Assembly: GCF_937616625.2 (NCBI RefSeq)
Contig: NC_065574.1
Location: forward strand, 2,170,001 to 2,234,000
Source: Mercurialis annua
Lineage: Eukaryota; Streptophyta; Magnoliopsida; Malpighiales; Euphorbiaceae
Reading direction: 5' to 3'
Length of the DNA: 64,000 nt
Position numbers and translations under genes: made by a program
The notes under the pieces: generated by a model
The model's database searches: none
Seen by the model: the letters and a program-made list of their open reading frames with translations, nothing else
Told to the model about the DNA's origin: nothing
Shown here: positions 1 to 12,389 of the stretch, one piece after another
Numbering within the stretch: position 1 is the first letter of the stretch
Layout of the letters: each line of letters begins with the position of its first letter

Positions 1-360
1 ATAAATTCAAAAAAAATCCATTTCGAATCTACATAAGTAAAATGTATCGACCAGACTTTGGTAGAAACTATGAATCTCGGATTGGGTTCAGACAAGGCTT
101 GGACTTATATAAACAATAAAACAGCCTGACAAGTCTGGTCCGAGTCCAGCCATGAACATATCTGACTCCATGGTAACGTTAATATTTAGAAATGATAAAA
201 TTGAAAATTCAGTGACTCAATTAAATAAAAGTTAAAATAAAGGACTCAATTGAGAAAATAACGAAAGTTCAGGGACACTGAAATGAGTTTTACCATAGAT
301 AATAGCCAAACAAAATCCTTTCCCCTTTCTTATCCCAAAATTTTTCAACAGTCTCTCACA
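1..360. other. Left-edge intergenic / S17 upstream region
   Basis: No gene is visible. Bases 45-170 carry phrases such as tctggtccgag and gggttcagac that resemble the stretches at about 2350-2640 and 11720-12030, so they may be decayed copies of one dispersed repeat. An in-frame ATG at 283 lies upstream of the S17 start chosen at 361; the extra 26 residues do not look like the start of a transit peptide. Confidence 0.4.
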
Positions 361-840
361 ATGTTACCAACAATGTCTCTCACAGCTTCACTCAATTCCC
401 TAACTCTCTCAACCCCATTTCTCCATGGCACCACCCACCTCTCCCACCTCACAAAACCCACCTCCTCCCTCACAATCCGCCCCCAAAAGCCCCCCTCTTT
501 TCTCCCCTCAATCAGGGCAATGAAGTCACTCCAAGGCAGAGTTGTGTGCGCCACAAGTGACAAGACAGTGGCAGTTGAAGTGACAAGATTAGCACCACAT
601 CCTAAGTACAAGAGAAGGGTCCGAAAGAAGAAGAAGTACCAAGCTCATGACCCTGTAAACCAGTTTAAAGTTGGTGACTTTGTTCAGCTTGAAAAATGTA
701 GACCCATCAGCAAGACTAAAACTTTTCTTGCTATTCCTGTTCCTGCTAGGGTTAGGAAGGATAGTAATTCAGGTGTTGTTGATGGGGAACTTGGAATTCC
801 TTTGGAGTCTCAACAGGGTTTGCAACCCCAGTTGGCTTAA
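361..840 (+). CDS. RPS17: Plastid 30S ribosomal protein S17, nuclear gene
   Basis: Single-exon gene for a 159-residue protein. The first ~50 residues are rich in Ser, Thr, Leu and Pro with almost no acidic residues, as in a chloroplast transit peptide. From about residue 57 the S17 core follows: MKSLQGRVVCATSDKTVAVE, then APHPKYKRRVRKKKKYQAHD, then FKVGDFVQLEKCRPISKTK, the OB-fold segment that binds 16S rRNA early in small-subunit assembly. The C-terminal extension ending in LGIPLESQQ is typical of plant plastid S17. The ATG at 361 was chosen because the leader then has a normal length; the next in-frame ATG at 373 is equally plausible. The gene converges on GL2 with about 2 kb between stop codons. 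Family known from bacterial and plant plastid S17; targeting is inferred. Confidence 0.94.
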   Translation: MLPTMSLTASLNSLTLSTPFLHGTTHLSHLTKPTSSLTIRPQKPPSFLPSIRAMKSLQGRVVCATSDKTVAVEVTRLAPHPKYKRRVRKKKKYQAHDPVNQFKVGDFVQLEKCRPISKTKTFLAIPVPARVRKDSNSGVVDGELGIPLESQQGLQPQLA

Positions 841-2892
841 ATAAATGTGAGGTTTTGTTGCTTTGTAATTGTTTTTTTCTTGTTTGAATTTGATTTGTGT
901 TGTAATTTCATGATGTCATACTGTGATGATGAGAGCAACTTTGTGGTTATGAAGTTGATTTTGTTGATTTTAATTGTTTCATGTTTAGCTACAAGTAGTA
1001 GAGACAGTTTATTAAATCAACATTTCTCCTTTTGAAAATGTTTCGGACACGAAATTTCATTTTTAACATAGAAAACCGTTAAATAATACCATTTTGTTGT
1101 GTCCGTGTCCAAGTGTCTCATTTTTCGTAGCGCTAAATTCATGGGTGTTCTTAATTTGTTGATTTGGAATGTGGTTTGGTTTAGACTTTGCATAGTTTCT
1201 TTGATTTGCCATTTTTATAGGTTTTGGCGATCAGTTTTAATAATAATTAGCCTGGCTGAATGTTCTTTCATTGCTTCAATTGTTGTGAATTTGTAATGTA
1301 GTTAGCTGTTTGTTTGAATAATTCTATGATACTGCAATTTGACCATTGTGCAATGAATGTCAAATCAATGTGTGTAATATGAATATAAGTTGAAATTTGT
1401 ATAGACAGTAACTTGAGTTTTGGTATGTTTGAAGTAAGGTATCGATTGAAAAGGACGTACTTAAGATGGAATTTGGACGTTGATTTCAATTGGATCATAT
1501 TGCTGTTCAGAAGTCAATTTTCAATCTTTTTACTGTATGTTGATATTTATTTGCTAGTTATGTTCTCAATGTTAGTGCGGAGTCATGGTCTTTGGCAGAT
1601 TTTGCTTTAGTTTATAATTTTTTTTAAAACGGTTGTTAATTGCTATATAATTTATGGAAAGATGAGCACAAAAAGAAAGTTGATGATAGAAAGTGTGAAA
1701 TGTTTTAGGATGTCTCTCGAAGGGCAACACGCTTAGTGTAATAGATATTCTTGTTGCTTATATGTGATTTTGGAGCTCAACTTCTGTTAACTCTGAATTG
1801 AAGTGCTTTACAATCAGTATGGTCTGTACCACTTTTGTATTTGATGGATGTTGGCAGATGGTATTAGGTGAGATCGGTATGATGGCCGCTATTCTTAATG
1901 ATGGGTTTAAACTGTAAAGTGAAAGCATTATGTTAGTGATGAAGTTGGCCAGTGGAGATGAAATAAAGAACTGAATGTAGATTTGGGGTTGTTCTATAGA
2001 ATGCGCTAAAGGCGTCATTTCGTTGTATCAGGGATGATAATGACTTATGAGTATGTCTGCGCTTTATATTCTTCTTTATCGTGTTCCTATTTGCTATGAA
2101 GAGATTCTTGACTGGTGATTGCTATTGACTGGTAAATTATATATGCAACTAACTGAAAATGTTTTATGTTGAACTTGATTTAGTCTTTGACCTTAATTTT
2201 GTTAAACTTTTGTATTTTCTCTGCTGAACTAGGTCTCAGAAACTTGAAAAGACTGTTCTTGATGCAAATCAATTTTAGTTGTTCATCTAATCATAGGAAC
2301 TAGGTAGAGTGCATGCTTCATGTTCATGCTAATCTGCAGTGCTTGCTCCTATACCTGATTAATGGGCCGGGTATCTGGCTTGTTTGGGCTGGACTTGAAC
2401 GCTTACTTTTCCATCAAGTCTGGCCCGAGCCCAAACCCGTGTGAAGCCCTTTCTTTTACGTCCAGTTTTAGACTTTTATTTTAAATAAAAATGCTATATA
2501 AGTTCAAAAAACTCTGAACCAAACCCGCAAAATTCATTTTATGGACCAGACTTAAATAATACATATTCGGTCCGAACTCGAATTTACCCAGTTGGGTCTA
2601 ATTGGATCCCGTCCGAGCCTGTTATGATCAGGTTTGCAGATCGCAAGCAGGTCAGTTTTGTACGCTATAAGTTGTTACTTGTTGGTGTCTTTCTGAAGAG
2701 TTCATATCTAAATTTTCTATTGTCAAAGACAGCAATTGAAATTATAAGAAAATGGCATTTGACAAATTTTAATTCCCCGTTTCCCTCTTCAATATGTAGA
2801 ATGTGTTGGGAAATAAAACAGACATAAAATCTAGAAAACTATATCTCTTACAATAAAATAGTGTCAACCTAACTAAGAGAAGCTAAGAGTCC
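841..2892. other. Convergent intergenic region between S17 and GL2
   Basis: About 2 kb holding the 3' flanks of both genes and no supported gene. It contains one small MITE-like element (986-1132). At about 2350-2640 there is a stretch rich in words such as gggccggg, tggcccgagcccaaacccg and cgtccgagcctg, which looks like a decayed dispersed repeat related to 45-170 and 11720-12030. The remainder is T-rich unique-looking sequence. Confidence 0.5.
986..1132 (-). mobile_element. Small MITE-like element, TAGGTAGCAC family, reversed copy
   Basis: The segment is recognisable as the reverse complement of the element at 59191-59369: shared words are tttcggacac, tttcatttttaacat and gtgtccgtgtccaagtgtc. 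Its left end is tagctac and its right end cgtagcgcta. The flanks (tttcatgtt and attcatggg) resemble each other, as a decayed 9-10 bp target duplication would. It carries no coding capacity. Ends are approximate. Confidence 0.5.
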
Positions 2893-5800
2893 TTAACCAT
2901 CTTCACATTGCAAGCTTGTCTTAATACTTCGCAATGTGCACGATATGAGTGTGTTAACAGACTCGACAGCTTCCATGGTTACTTTAGCTGTCGGGGATGA
3001 ACTTGTCAGGATTTGGAATGCCACTGTCAATAAAGATCCTCCTTCTAAGCTCTTCTCGTCGTGTCTGGAAGTGATTACCAGGGGCCTCGACTCGAGTCCG
3101 TCGGGAAGAATCGAAAATCCTGAAGGTAATATAGCTATGCTGCTTGAATCACAGCCGGCAATCACAGATTGCATTCCGTTAATATCGACAGGAGCATAGA
3201 CTACCATGGATTCGTAAGCGTTTGTGCAGCAATCTTGCAGCATCCAGATACTATTCTCGTTCGAATTTATTTTCTGTAATTGACAGAATAAAAGAACATG
3301 AAAGAAGAATTAGAGAAATGAAATAGATCAAATTAATTATGTGAGATATAGAAGATCACTTACTTGAATGGATACTGCATTGCCTCGATCTTGTCCTTTG
3401 GCTAAATTTGCAAAGGATTGAACTTGACCTCCATTTGACATGATATCCCACTGGGAAATTTCAAGCACAAAAGGCATCATAAGATTGATTCGGGTTCGGA
3501 AAAATTCAAAATTTAGTTTAGTTCAGTTCGATTTAAACAGAATACACGCCACTGATGGGAGTACATACATGCATTGGAATATTGAGTTACTAGATCAATG
3601 ATTTGAAAGTTTGATCAATAATAACTGTATAATTTATCAGAAATTACGCTAAGATACCTCGTTTCGCCGTGTATCATCGCGCAAGAAATGGAATAGAACA
3701 TGAGGAGAAACAGGCAACCATACAGAAGAAACAACACACAAGATTATTCCAAGAGGTTCACCAGGATCATTTAAGTTCTTCCTAGAAGAAACCCTAATGT
3801 CCTCTCCTGTTTTGCCGGTGACTTTGTTCCATGTATGGTAGCTCGACCCACCAATCGCCCGGCAAAAGTTCCATGTCATTCTCTGTGCCAGTTTCAAAAT
3901 ACTTTTCCTCCCAGCCAGTGTTGCAACACCTATAATAGCCAAGTTAACCGGAAACCTTTTACGTTGTACGAAAACTTGTCGAGTCCTACATTTGAGCATT
4001 CTATTTTCCTTCAAATAAATGGTTTTGAAATTCTATATTTATATTTTATTACTGTTAAAAATATTGTTTCGGCGTTTTTCGTTACGTATAAGTATTTACC
4101 TGTTGAATCTTTTGTAGGGACATTGGTTGCCATGAAGAAAACAATACGTTCGCATTGGAGCTGCAGTGTTGCTATCCAGTGCCTTGCGCCAAAAGCTAAG
4201 CCACTATTAACAATGGTACGATACAATGTATGAACTGTGCTCTTCTGCCATTCCAAATGCTCAACCCATGTTACCTGAAAACCATTTTATATCATCAATC
4301 AACTATAAAATATTCATTTATTTTTTTCCTTGATTTAAGATATAATTTAATTATTCGGGTTCCAAACTAAAGTTAAAACTGTGATAATTATTTTAAATCA
4401 GTGGCGGAACCAGAAAAAATAAACGAAAGAAAAGAGCAGAACGAGACAACTAAAAAATAATCAAAGATAATCGATAACTGACAGTTAGAAAACCGCAGGC
4501 CACTCGCTCTCAGTTCCGCCCCCCATTTGAAGGATCATGGGTTGATATAAAAATGACTAGTGAAAATGAAGGGTCAGAATGCATAGAGACAAATTGATGT
4601 TTCAGGGGCATTAAATTGGAAAACGACATGGTTTTGGCATGCATTCAAGGGAAATCAGAAATGAGGCGTATCCCATCCATTTCATTAATTGATATGAATT
4701 CAAATGAATAATAATCAATAGAGCAAAAACAAATTATTTCATTTACAAATGCTTGAATTGCAATAAACAAAATAGAAAAAACAAGTGGATATAATTACGT
4801 TTAGGAGGAACAAAGAATTAAATAATTATGATAAAGCATGATATATTGTTGTTGACAAAACATATATATTTAGAGTAATCGACAATTAAATTTTAATTTT
4901 ATTTTAACGGAAGGTTTCAGTGTAAAATGCATGTGACGATCAAATATTATATTAAAAATACATAAGTGACAATCAATTTTTTATTTTATCTGAAAATTTG
5001 TCATATATATGTATAAATTAGTAAAAAATCGAAAACATTGGTGGATATTTGTAGTAATTACCTTGCAATGGCCATTTGATTTGTCTTCAATTATGATACC
5101 AGAAGGGCGTTTTCTACATTTAACCAATGAAGCATCAATATTATCTTCAACTTTTTCCACAGAAACATCAACAATTGCCCATTTCTCAGCACAAAGTTGC
5201 TTGCAGAATCTGACAAAATATACTTCTCTTGTGGCCACCATTGGTGTAAGCATCTGTACCTCTGCAAACATCTGCAATCCAATTCACTAAATTTCAGATT
5301 TCACGCTTTCTAGTATCTACTATATCGTGATCTATCATCAGCTCTCGAAGATAGTGGCGTGTTAATATATATATTCCGATATTCACATCAGTATTTTATT
5401 AAGTAAACCGTCAATTCGGTTTTGTAACTTGTAATTCAGAATCGAATAATTCATCTTCAGTGATTTTGATCAATAAAAGTTTCGGTTGTTGGGTCTATTA
5501 AGGACAAAATTGTACAATATGAACAACTTTAAAAATTGGAACCATTAATGGTTAAATTTTATCCTCAGTTCATCTAAAAATAAAAATTGTCTTTAATTGA
5601 TAAAAAAAATGTATTTTCCTTAATTGATTTAAAATAAAAAAAATATTATCCTTAATTGATCAAAATATAGGTAAAAATGAGTTATATGTCCCCGAAGCAT
5701 AAAATTAATAGCGGAGTTGATCCTTTGTTTTTTAACAAGAATGTTTTATGTTTAGAATCATGAAAATTTAAAGTTTATACATTTTACAACAATTAATTCT

Positions 5801-8800
5801 AATCTAACTATAACTATTGAAGTATTTAATAATACTATAAATTATGTGTTCTAATTTTATGAAAAACAAATATATTTAATTATATTAAAAAATCAACAAC
5901 ATTATTTTTGGCATAGATCGGAGGTGCATATCATCACAACATGTGTAATGTGGACCAAAATGAAATGATAGTTATGCCAATTGCCAAATATACAATTTTG
6001 TAGTTATCATAAAATTCAATAAAATGGGTCATAACAATCATTAATTGCATTTTAAATTTTTATGTGCTACTAGTTGCTTAATCTTTCATGTGACAAAAAG
6101 TCACAGTCCATCATGATTTTAGCTTCACTAAATATGATGTTGCTTCAAAAATTAATTAGACTAAGCATAGTTAATAAGCATTTCTTTTTTAAGAAAATTA
6201 AAAAAAAATTGCAAGCTCACCAATTGTACTGCTCCATCTTTACTAGGACCTTCTCCATTGCAGATTACATCAACTGTAGCTGCCTTTGAGATTAAGCATG
6301 GGAACATCTCTTTCCATTGATTCTATGTTTGAAATCAAAATTAATCATTCCAAATATTATAATTTACTGTAAACCCACTTCACTATGTAAAATTATGAAA
6401 GTTTAATCATTCAAATATATTTATTTATTTCAAAAAATTCATTTATGGTCAAACCTTTTAATTTCGTTAATTGTAGACTAATTTCTCAAATAAACTTAAA
6501 CTGCAGTAAACTACTCAATTTTGATCTTCCTCATCTACTCAATTTCATCTATAACCAAATCTATAATCCAATTTAGATAAGTATACTTCAATTGAAAAAA
6601 ATGTTTAAGTTCGGTTATAACTAAAAAAAAAATTATTTATTGAATAAATATGTCTAGTTGGCTATAATTTAAATATACTTATCGAAATTGGACTACAATT
6701 AACAAAATTAAAACATTTGAACATAAATAAAAAAAATATTGAGTATTTCTTTAGTGATTAAACCAACGACTAAACATGCTGTGTATATGTTTGATATTTG
6801 ATATTGCTCAAGGTCAATCAATGTCCAATTATAGATGTGTTGAATTAAATTAAACTTTTAAAAGTATAATTGTATGTAAATTCAATAATGTTATGATTTT
6901 ATATGACGAATTAGGTTTACGTAATTTTTTTTGTATTATGTGACGAAAAATTTAGATTCTTACCACATCCATGAAACTTTGGACAAGTCTTGGAAGATCA
7001 ACAAACACAACTCCAGTTTCTTTAGATGCTTCAATGGATAATTTTGGTGTTCCGTTTCTTGAATTTTCAACATTAAACTCCTTCATATACTCGTCGTAAT
7101 TTAGGATTTGGCGACCAGTCTCGACGCTCCGAATCCATAATGGTTCTTCAGTAGTAGCCATTTTATTAAGTTCTTCCGTTGCTTGATTCACAATTTCCAT
7201 GATTCTTGACGTCTCGAGTCCAAAAATTCCAGTGTAAAAATCTAGTGAGCTTCTGTTGATGATCTCTTGTTCATTACTAGCCGTGCATGCACCCGGTGGG
7301 TATTTCCCTAGTGCAGCTTTAAGTTTCTCTATCTGCATATGATTAAAGACGACAACATAATCAAACCAGCTAATATTTCCGTCGCTAAGTCAAAGGTGGC
7401 ACCAAGTTTAGCGGCGAAATACAATCCGTCACAACTTTATCATCTTTTGTGGGGAGTTAAGTGATGGAATTGGCGACGTAGTATTTTACATCAATACAAC
7501 CATATAAAATCATCACTAATTACTCATTTGTTATTATTTTTCTCAAAAAATCCGTCTTTAATAATATACATTAGTAACAGATTATAATTTGTCACTAAAA
7601 TTCATCAAAAACCAGCTACGTATTGTGTCCATAGCAAGTACTAGTTTCATAACTGTTGCAATAATGCATAGAAGAAATGAAAAATTTACTCGGTAGCCAT
7701 TTATCATTTTTTTTTAAAAATCATTTAGATAAAAATTATTGCAACATGAAAAAATGTAGCTGATTCAAAATTATTGTAATAAATCATCACAATAATTTCT
7801 TGTATCCATAATTTTGACCATTTAATTGAATATTTAAAAAAAAAATAGATAATTTAGCCCGTAAATTTTATAATTTGGACACATGTATTCATATGTAATT
7901 AGACGTGGATTTACTTAATTAGTCCAACTAGAAAAGAAAAATATATAACTTTTTATAAATTAAAAATTAGATATAATTGTCCCAGTTTATAAAATTGACG
8001 GACCGGGCTATCTAATTGTTTTTAGAAATATATTTAATTAAATGATCAATATTCCGGATATAAATAATAATTTTCCCTAATAAATCTAATAATATAACAA
8101 TTTCAGCAATCAACAACGGTCCATACTGCTGCTATAAGTCACTAGTGCAATTTTTACTTAAATAACATAAAAAGACGAATAATTAGTAATATGATAGTAA
8201 TATTTATATTTAATATTTAAACTAACCTCGGATTTGAGTTTAGCATTTTCGATACGTAATTGTTGTTCTTGATCAGTTGTTAAGGAGGAATCTCTGCTAG
8301 TAGTAGCAGTGCCACAATTAGAGCAGCAAGCTCTGTTGATGGTCACTCTCATTGCCTTATTTTCATCTCTTAGTTTCTCCATTTCTGTTTTCAGTAACGA
8401 GTTTTCATGTCTTTCTTGTATGGCCTGCAACAAATTAATTATCATGCCACATTTAATTAAGAAAAAAAAAACTTAGTATTAAACTATGTAATAATTTTTT
8501 TTTGATGAATTAAACTATGTAATAATTAATCACCTTGATTTGAGTTCTACGATTCTGAAACCAGAACTTGACTTGTCTAGGAGCAAGTCCAAGTTGCTTG
8601 CTTAATTGTTGTCTTTGCTTTTCATCTGGATGTGGTGATTCTTTAAAAAGCCTGTAATTGTTTAATTTTGAAATGAAAAAAAAAAGAAGTTATTTCGATT
8701 ACGAGATATACATTTTATATATAAAGGATTGATAAATAATTCAAAACATAAGTATTTGATCGAATATAAGATATAATTTTTAATGAAAAAGTTATGTATT

Positions 8801-10838
8801 TTAAAAAAATTATATACATTTTATCTATCGTATCATTCGTAGATAGAACTAATGTGGCGATATGTATAGATTTTATATATGAATGACATATTGTGTAAAA
8901 GCGGATATCTATTTTTTTTATAAATGAATATATGGTTTAAAATCCCTAAATTATTCTATTTAGTTTCTTTTGTACAATACTCATATGTTATGTTTTTACA
9001 GTAATTTAATTATAAGACCGGACATTAAACATGATGTTTCTTCTAATACCATCCGTACATAAAAGATAAGTTTATTTGACATATTCAGAAATTCAATTTA
9101 TTTAGTTAAAATTATAATAACTACATATTATATCCTTATCAAATTATTAATGCATTCAGTTTTTAAATTTTTTTATTAAATAATAATTAAGATGACTCTT
9201 AACGTACATATAAAATTATTTTTAGCGTTAAAAACTATTAAAACTATTAATTATTGCTATTTTTTTAAAGCCACAATCAATTTAATTTAATTGATTAAAA
9301 CTAATTCAATTGAAGATATTTTAAATATCTATCTAATAATTATTATTTTTAGAAATAGAAACAAACTTATAAAATTTTTTATGAATTGAAAATATATTAA
9401 AACATTTTAAATAAAAATTAATTTATCTTTCATTGAAAAACTGTCAATTCGAGAGAATTAAATCAAGATAATGGATATTTACTTTACATTGATTTGTGGA
9501 CATGAAAAATACTAATGTATTATATACAAAAGTTTAATATAAATGAAGATACCTACAAAAGCAATTAATGAACTTTAGACATATATGAAAAGATTATTAC
9601 TTTTCATTTTCTCTAGGTTAAATAATGCCATATTCACATGTCAAAACAAAGAGAAAAAACTTTGTAGGACGTAATTCCGAGTCATCTTCACCCACTTTAT
9701 TACATTATTAAATCACATTTCTTCTTTAATTATGTCATTACCTTTTCTTAATCTACTCTTTTCCTAATCCTCTTAGCCATATAAAGTACGTATATAAAAT
9801 GTATATAATAGCCTCATAATCAAATTAATGCTTATATTTATGAAACTGTATAGCAATAATTTTTGTTTAATTATTATTTAATTAAATAACTCCCATGCAC
9901 ATGTCAATATGTATATATATTCACAATAAATTCGATTAGTATATGTTGAAAATATTTGTATCTGAATAAAATTATGAATAGAAAGAAAGCTTACGATTCC
10001 ATTTCTCTAATTTGCTCCACAGTATGTCTATGATACTTTTTTCTCTTTTTCTTCTTATTTTTGTCATCACCATCTTCTTCTTCGTCGTGTTCTTCGCCTT
10101 CGAGTTCATCATCTGATCTTGATCTTACAGGCCCCGAATTTTCGCTGCTAATTTCAACTGTTTCTTCTCGTCTTCCTCCTCCGCCGCTTCCTTCTTCCCC
10201 TTCCTCCACCTCGGCTGCCAGAGTGGCCGGTCCTGCTGCATTCGCACCTCTAAAGATTCCAGCCTTCAATATTTACAACAACTTATATAATTATATCTCA
10301 ATAACAAGTTCCACAAATAAAATTATATTTCAATGCAAGCATGACATGATTGCACATATATAGATACAAAATTACATGTGTGCAGAATGCATAAACTAAA
10401 AAATTCATAGTTATGAAGGTGTGATATTTTAAACTCGAGAATTCACAGTTCTGAAAACTAAATATATATTTTAAATTCGAGAATTCACGGTTCTAAAAAC
10501 TAGATATATATTTTAAATTCGAGAATTCACAGTTCTGAAAACTAGATATATATTTTAAACTCGAGAATTTACATTTCTGACAATTAAATATATATTTTAA
10601 ACTCGAGAATTCATCGTTATGAAGATTAAATACTTTAAACTCTAGAATTCGCAGTTCCGCGATGAACAAAAACAAAAACAAAAACAAATATAGAGATACG
10701 TAAATTGAGGAAAATATGATGAAAATAAACGAAGAAGAAGAAGAGAAGAAAAAGTACGAGACTGAGAGAAAGGGCGGGAGAGGCGAAGAAGTCTTTGGTA
10801 CGAGAAGAAGGTGGATTATTCGACATGTTGACGCCCAT
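2893..10838 (-). CDS. GL2: GLABRA2-type HD-ZIP IV transcription factor, 11 exons
   Basis: Exons, transcription order: 10838-10758, 10263-9995, 8651-8534, 8424-8227, 7332-6964, 6322-6221, 5271-5062, 4274-4100, 3929-3658, 3450-3364, 3273-2893; total 2262 nt, 753 residues, close to Arabidopsis GL2 (747). All junctions are GT-AG and in phase. It begins MGVNMSN and carries the GL2-type [12 protein letters not shown] before intron 1. Then come an acidic stretch (~80-94), homeodomain (~100-156, with [15 protein letters not shown]), zipper-loop-zipper with a CCSNCG loop (189-193), and START plus the HD-ZIP IV C-terminal domain, ending SLQCEDG. In Arabidopsis GL2 drives trichome differentiation and represses root-hair fate in the nucleus, acting downstream of MYB-bHLH-WD40 complexes. 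GL2 rather than PDF2/ATML1 is supported by the N-terminus and by neighbouring S17, GC5 and SGB1. The start at 10838 is favoured because it gives the GL2-like leader. Confidence 0.95.
4399..4524. repeat. Possible MITE remnant in a GL2 intron
   Basis: The left side reads gtggcggaaccag and the right side ctcagttccgcc, an imperfect inverted pair about 125 bp apart inside the GL2 intron between 4275 and 5061. This resembles the short inverted ends of plant MITEs, but no target duplication is clear. Confidence 0.3.
5410..5690. repeat. Dispersed repeat, copy in a GL2 intron
   Basis: This AT-rich stretch shares ordered words (gtcaattcgg, aaaattgtacaatatgaac, tccttaattgatcaaaata) with 58385-58695 and, in part, with 26560-26735. 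Three related copies in one window point to a transposon-derived family. No coding capacity or sure ends are seen. Confidence 0.4.
10387..10662. repeat. 42-bp tandem repeat (minisatellite) in GL2 intron 1
   Basis: The anchor ttaaactcgagaattc (or a close variant) recurs at 10429, 10471, 10513, 10555, 10597 and 10635. The steps are 42, 42, 42, 42 and 38 bp, and a weaker copy lies at about 10387-10428. Each unit carries an EcoRI-like gaattc and an atatatatttt tail. The array lies wholly inside the first GL2 intron (10264-10757), between the short leader exon and the acidic/homeodomain exon. Confidence 0.85.
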
Positions 10839-11095
10839 GACACACAGAGAATTAGGTTTTTTCTTAGGGTGTTTTAAGGAGGAGGTAGCCAATGACAACA
10901 ATGGAGGTTAAGAAAGAAGAAAAGAGAGATGAGGTGAGGTGGGGTCTAATGGATTTAAGGATATAAAAACAAAATTTTAAGTTTTAAAAAAGAAATGTTG
11001 GTTTTGAGAAGAGAAATGGTAGAGAAAAGGACTGGTAGGAGTTGACTGTTAGATTTTTTTTTTTTTACACAAAGCTATAATTCAACTAACTACTA
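10839..11095 (-). promoter_or_regulatory. GL2 5' flank / proximal promoter
   Basis: This is the sequence immediately upstream of the GL2 start. On the sense (minus) strand it is C/T-rich next to the ATG, as plant 5' leaders often are. A MYB-type core (ctgtta, fitting CNGTTR) occurs at about 11046-11051. No convincing TATA box was found. A Stowaway-type MITE begins at 11096, so only about 260 bp of native sequence separates it from the start codon. The regulatory assignment is inferred from position only. Confidence 0.35.
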
Positions 11096-11376
11096 CTCCC
11101 TCCGTCCCAATTGAGTTGTCCACTTTGCCTTTATCACACAGTTTAAGAAAAGCAATTATTGTTTATAGATTTTATAAAAAAATTCTTACTTTTCTTGTCA
11201 TACCCCTATTTAATATAGAGTCCACTTATAATTTACTTTTACTTTATTCATTAGTGGATTTTAAATAGGTAATATAGGAAAATTGAAAGTAAAAATTAGT
11301 TACTTTTTGAAAGTGGACAAGAGTTTTGGGACAAAAAAATTTCTCAAAGTGGACAACTCTATTGAGACGGAGGGAG
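11096..11376. mobile_element. Stowaway-type MITE upstream of GL2
   Basis: The 281-bp element starts ctccctccgtccc and ends gagacggagggag, and is flanked by TA on both sides (11094-11095 and 11377-11378). The arms extend further (ttgagttgtccact against agtggacaactctatt). These terminal repeats and the TA target duplication are those of Stowaway elements of the Tc1/mariner superfamily. It shares interior sequence with 26284-26519. Confidence 0.88.
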
Positions 11377-12118
11377 TAGTTCTTTTGAATCTGCTGTTTT
11401 TGAATTCCAACGGGATTTCTACTCCTTTTTTACTATACATTTAAGTAGGCAAAATGATTTTTTTTCGATATGTAGGTGAGTAGGTAAGACGCTATTCTAA
11501 CTTAAATGGAATCCACATTCATAACATAGTCTATGTTGTCGTTTAAAATTTGAAAATGGAACTTTACCTTCCGTAAAAAAAATTACCCAACAAAAGTAAA
11601 AATTAGTCCGAATGTGAAAAGTTTAAAAATGTCATCTCATAGTTGAGATTTGACAAGGACACCTTATGTACAATATGCTAAAAAGAAAAGGTAAAATAAT
11701 TTTTTACGTTTTTTATATTCATTATTAGACTTGATCGTGGACCAGACTTGTACAAATTTGGGTCGGATCAAACCGAGCTTGTTTCTTTTATATATAAGTC
11801 TAAATCCGATTCAAATTTGATATTCATCACTCTAACTCGGCCAACATATTATATCGAGTTGGATTTGTTTTTTATCATGCATTGGAATTTAAACAAAATT
11901 TTAAAATTCAAGTCCGTCCATAACAAACAGATTTATTATAAATTCAACTTCATGTCCAATTTAAAATAAATATAAGTATTTAAATCTGGTTTTAAAACAT
12001 ATAGACGGATACTCAAGTTCATAATCAAGCCTAATTAAATATAAACGGTTGTCTCTCTAATTACTAATTATATCTTTTATCGTCCACGACCGGCTTGCTA
12101 GAACAAATGATTAATCCT
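11377..12118. other. Intergenic, repeat-like, no gene
   Basis: No gene is seen. About 11720-12030 has phrases such as tggaccagacttg, gggtcggatcaaaccgagctt and ccgattcaaatttg that resemble 45-170 and 2350-2640, suggesting another decayed dispersed-repeat copy. Confidence 0.35.
11436..11443 (-). promoter_or_regulatory. Candidate L1 box upstream of GL2
   Basis: On the GL2-sense strand the octamer is TAAATGTA, matching the L1-box consensus TAAATGYA bound by HD-ZIP IV proteins. It lies about 600 bp upstream of the GL2 start and just beyond the MITE. An octamer like this is expected by chance now and then in AT-rich DNA, so it is only a candidate for autoregulation or epidermal expression. Confidence 0.3.
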
Positions 12119-12140
12119 CCCCCCCCCCCCCCCCCCCCCC
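12119..12140. repeat. Poly-C tract (22 C)
   Basis: An uninterrupted run of 22 C residues, followed by tt and five more C. It abuts the left arm of the hairpin element at 12148, and the right flank of that element is also C-rich (12388-12404). Confidence 0.9.
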
Positions 12141-12147
12141 TTCCCCC

Positions 12148-12389
12148 GAGAAGTTCTTGTGTGAACCTAGTTCGCCACGTAAGATTATGAACCATACATT
12201 AAATACATGACACGTGGCGTAATTAAATGTCATAACCAATCAATAAATATAACATTAATTAGTGATCTTTTAATTATAATTAAATGCTATTTATTGATTG
12301 GTTGTAATATTTAATTACGCCACGTGTCATGTATTTAATGGATGGTTCATAATTCTATGTGGCGAACTAGATTCACACAAGTATTTCTC
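12148..12389. mobile_element. Hairpin (long-inverted-repeat) MITE carrying two G-boxes
   Basis: Two arms of about 105 bp are near-perfect inverted copies: the left includes tagttcgccacgtaagatt and tgacacgtggcgtaatta, and the right their reverse complements. A spacer of some 30 bp separates them. Each arm carries CACGTG in an ABRE-like context (12211-12216 and 12321-12326). C-rich tracts flank both ends. There is no coding capacity. The class is uncertain. Confidence 0.7.

Noticed and set aside
2936..3199. Plus-strand open frame of 87 residues
   Set aside because: Antisense shadow of the last GL2 exon, which aligns with the HD-ZIP IV C-terminus.
10061..10363. Plus-strand frame rich in Ser and Pro
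   Set aside because: It is the antisense of the acidic, Glu/Asp-rich GL2 exon 2; the repeats come from gaa/gag codons read backwards.
10387..10662. Regular repeats resembling a CRISPR array
   Set aside because: Units are contiguous 42-bp tandem copies without spacers, in a plant intron.
10493..10901. Extension of GL2 exon 1 into a Phe/Ser-rich hydrophobic frame
   Set aside because: This is intron 1 read through. The donor after SLSL (GTACTT) and the acceptor before AGIFRG restore the known GL2 sequence.
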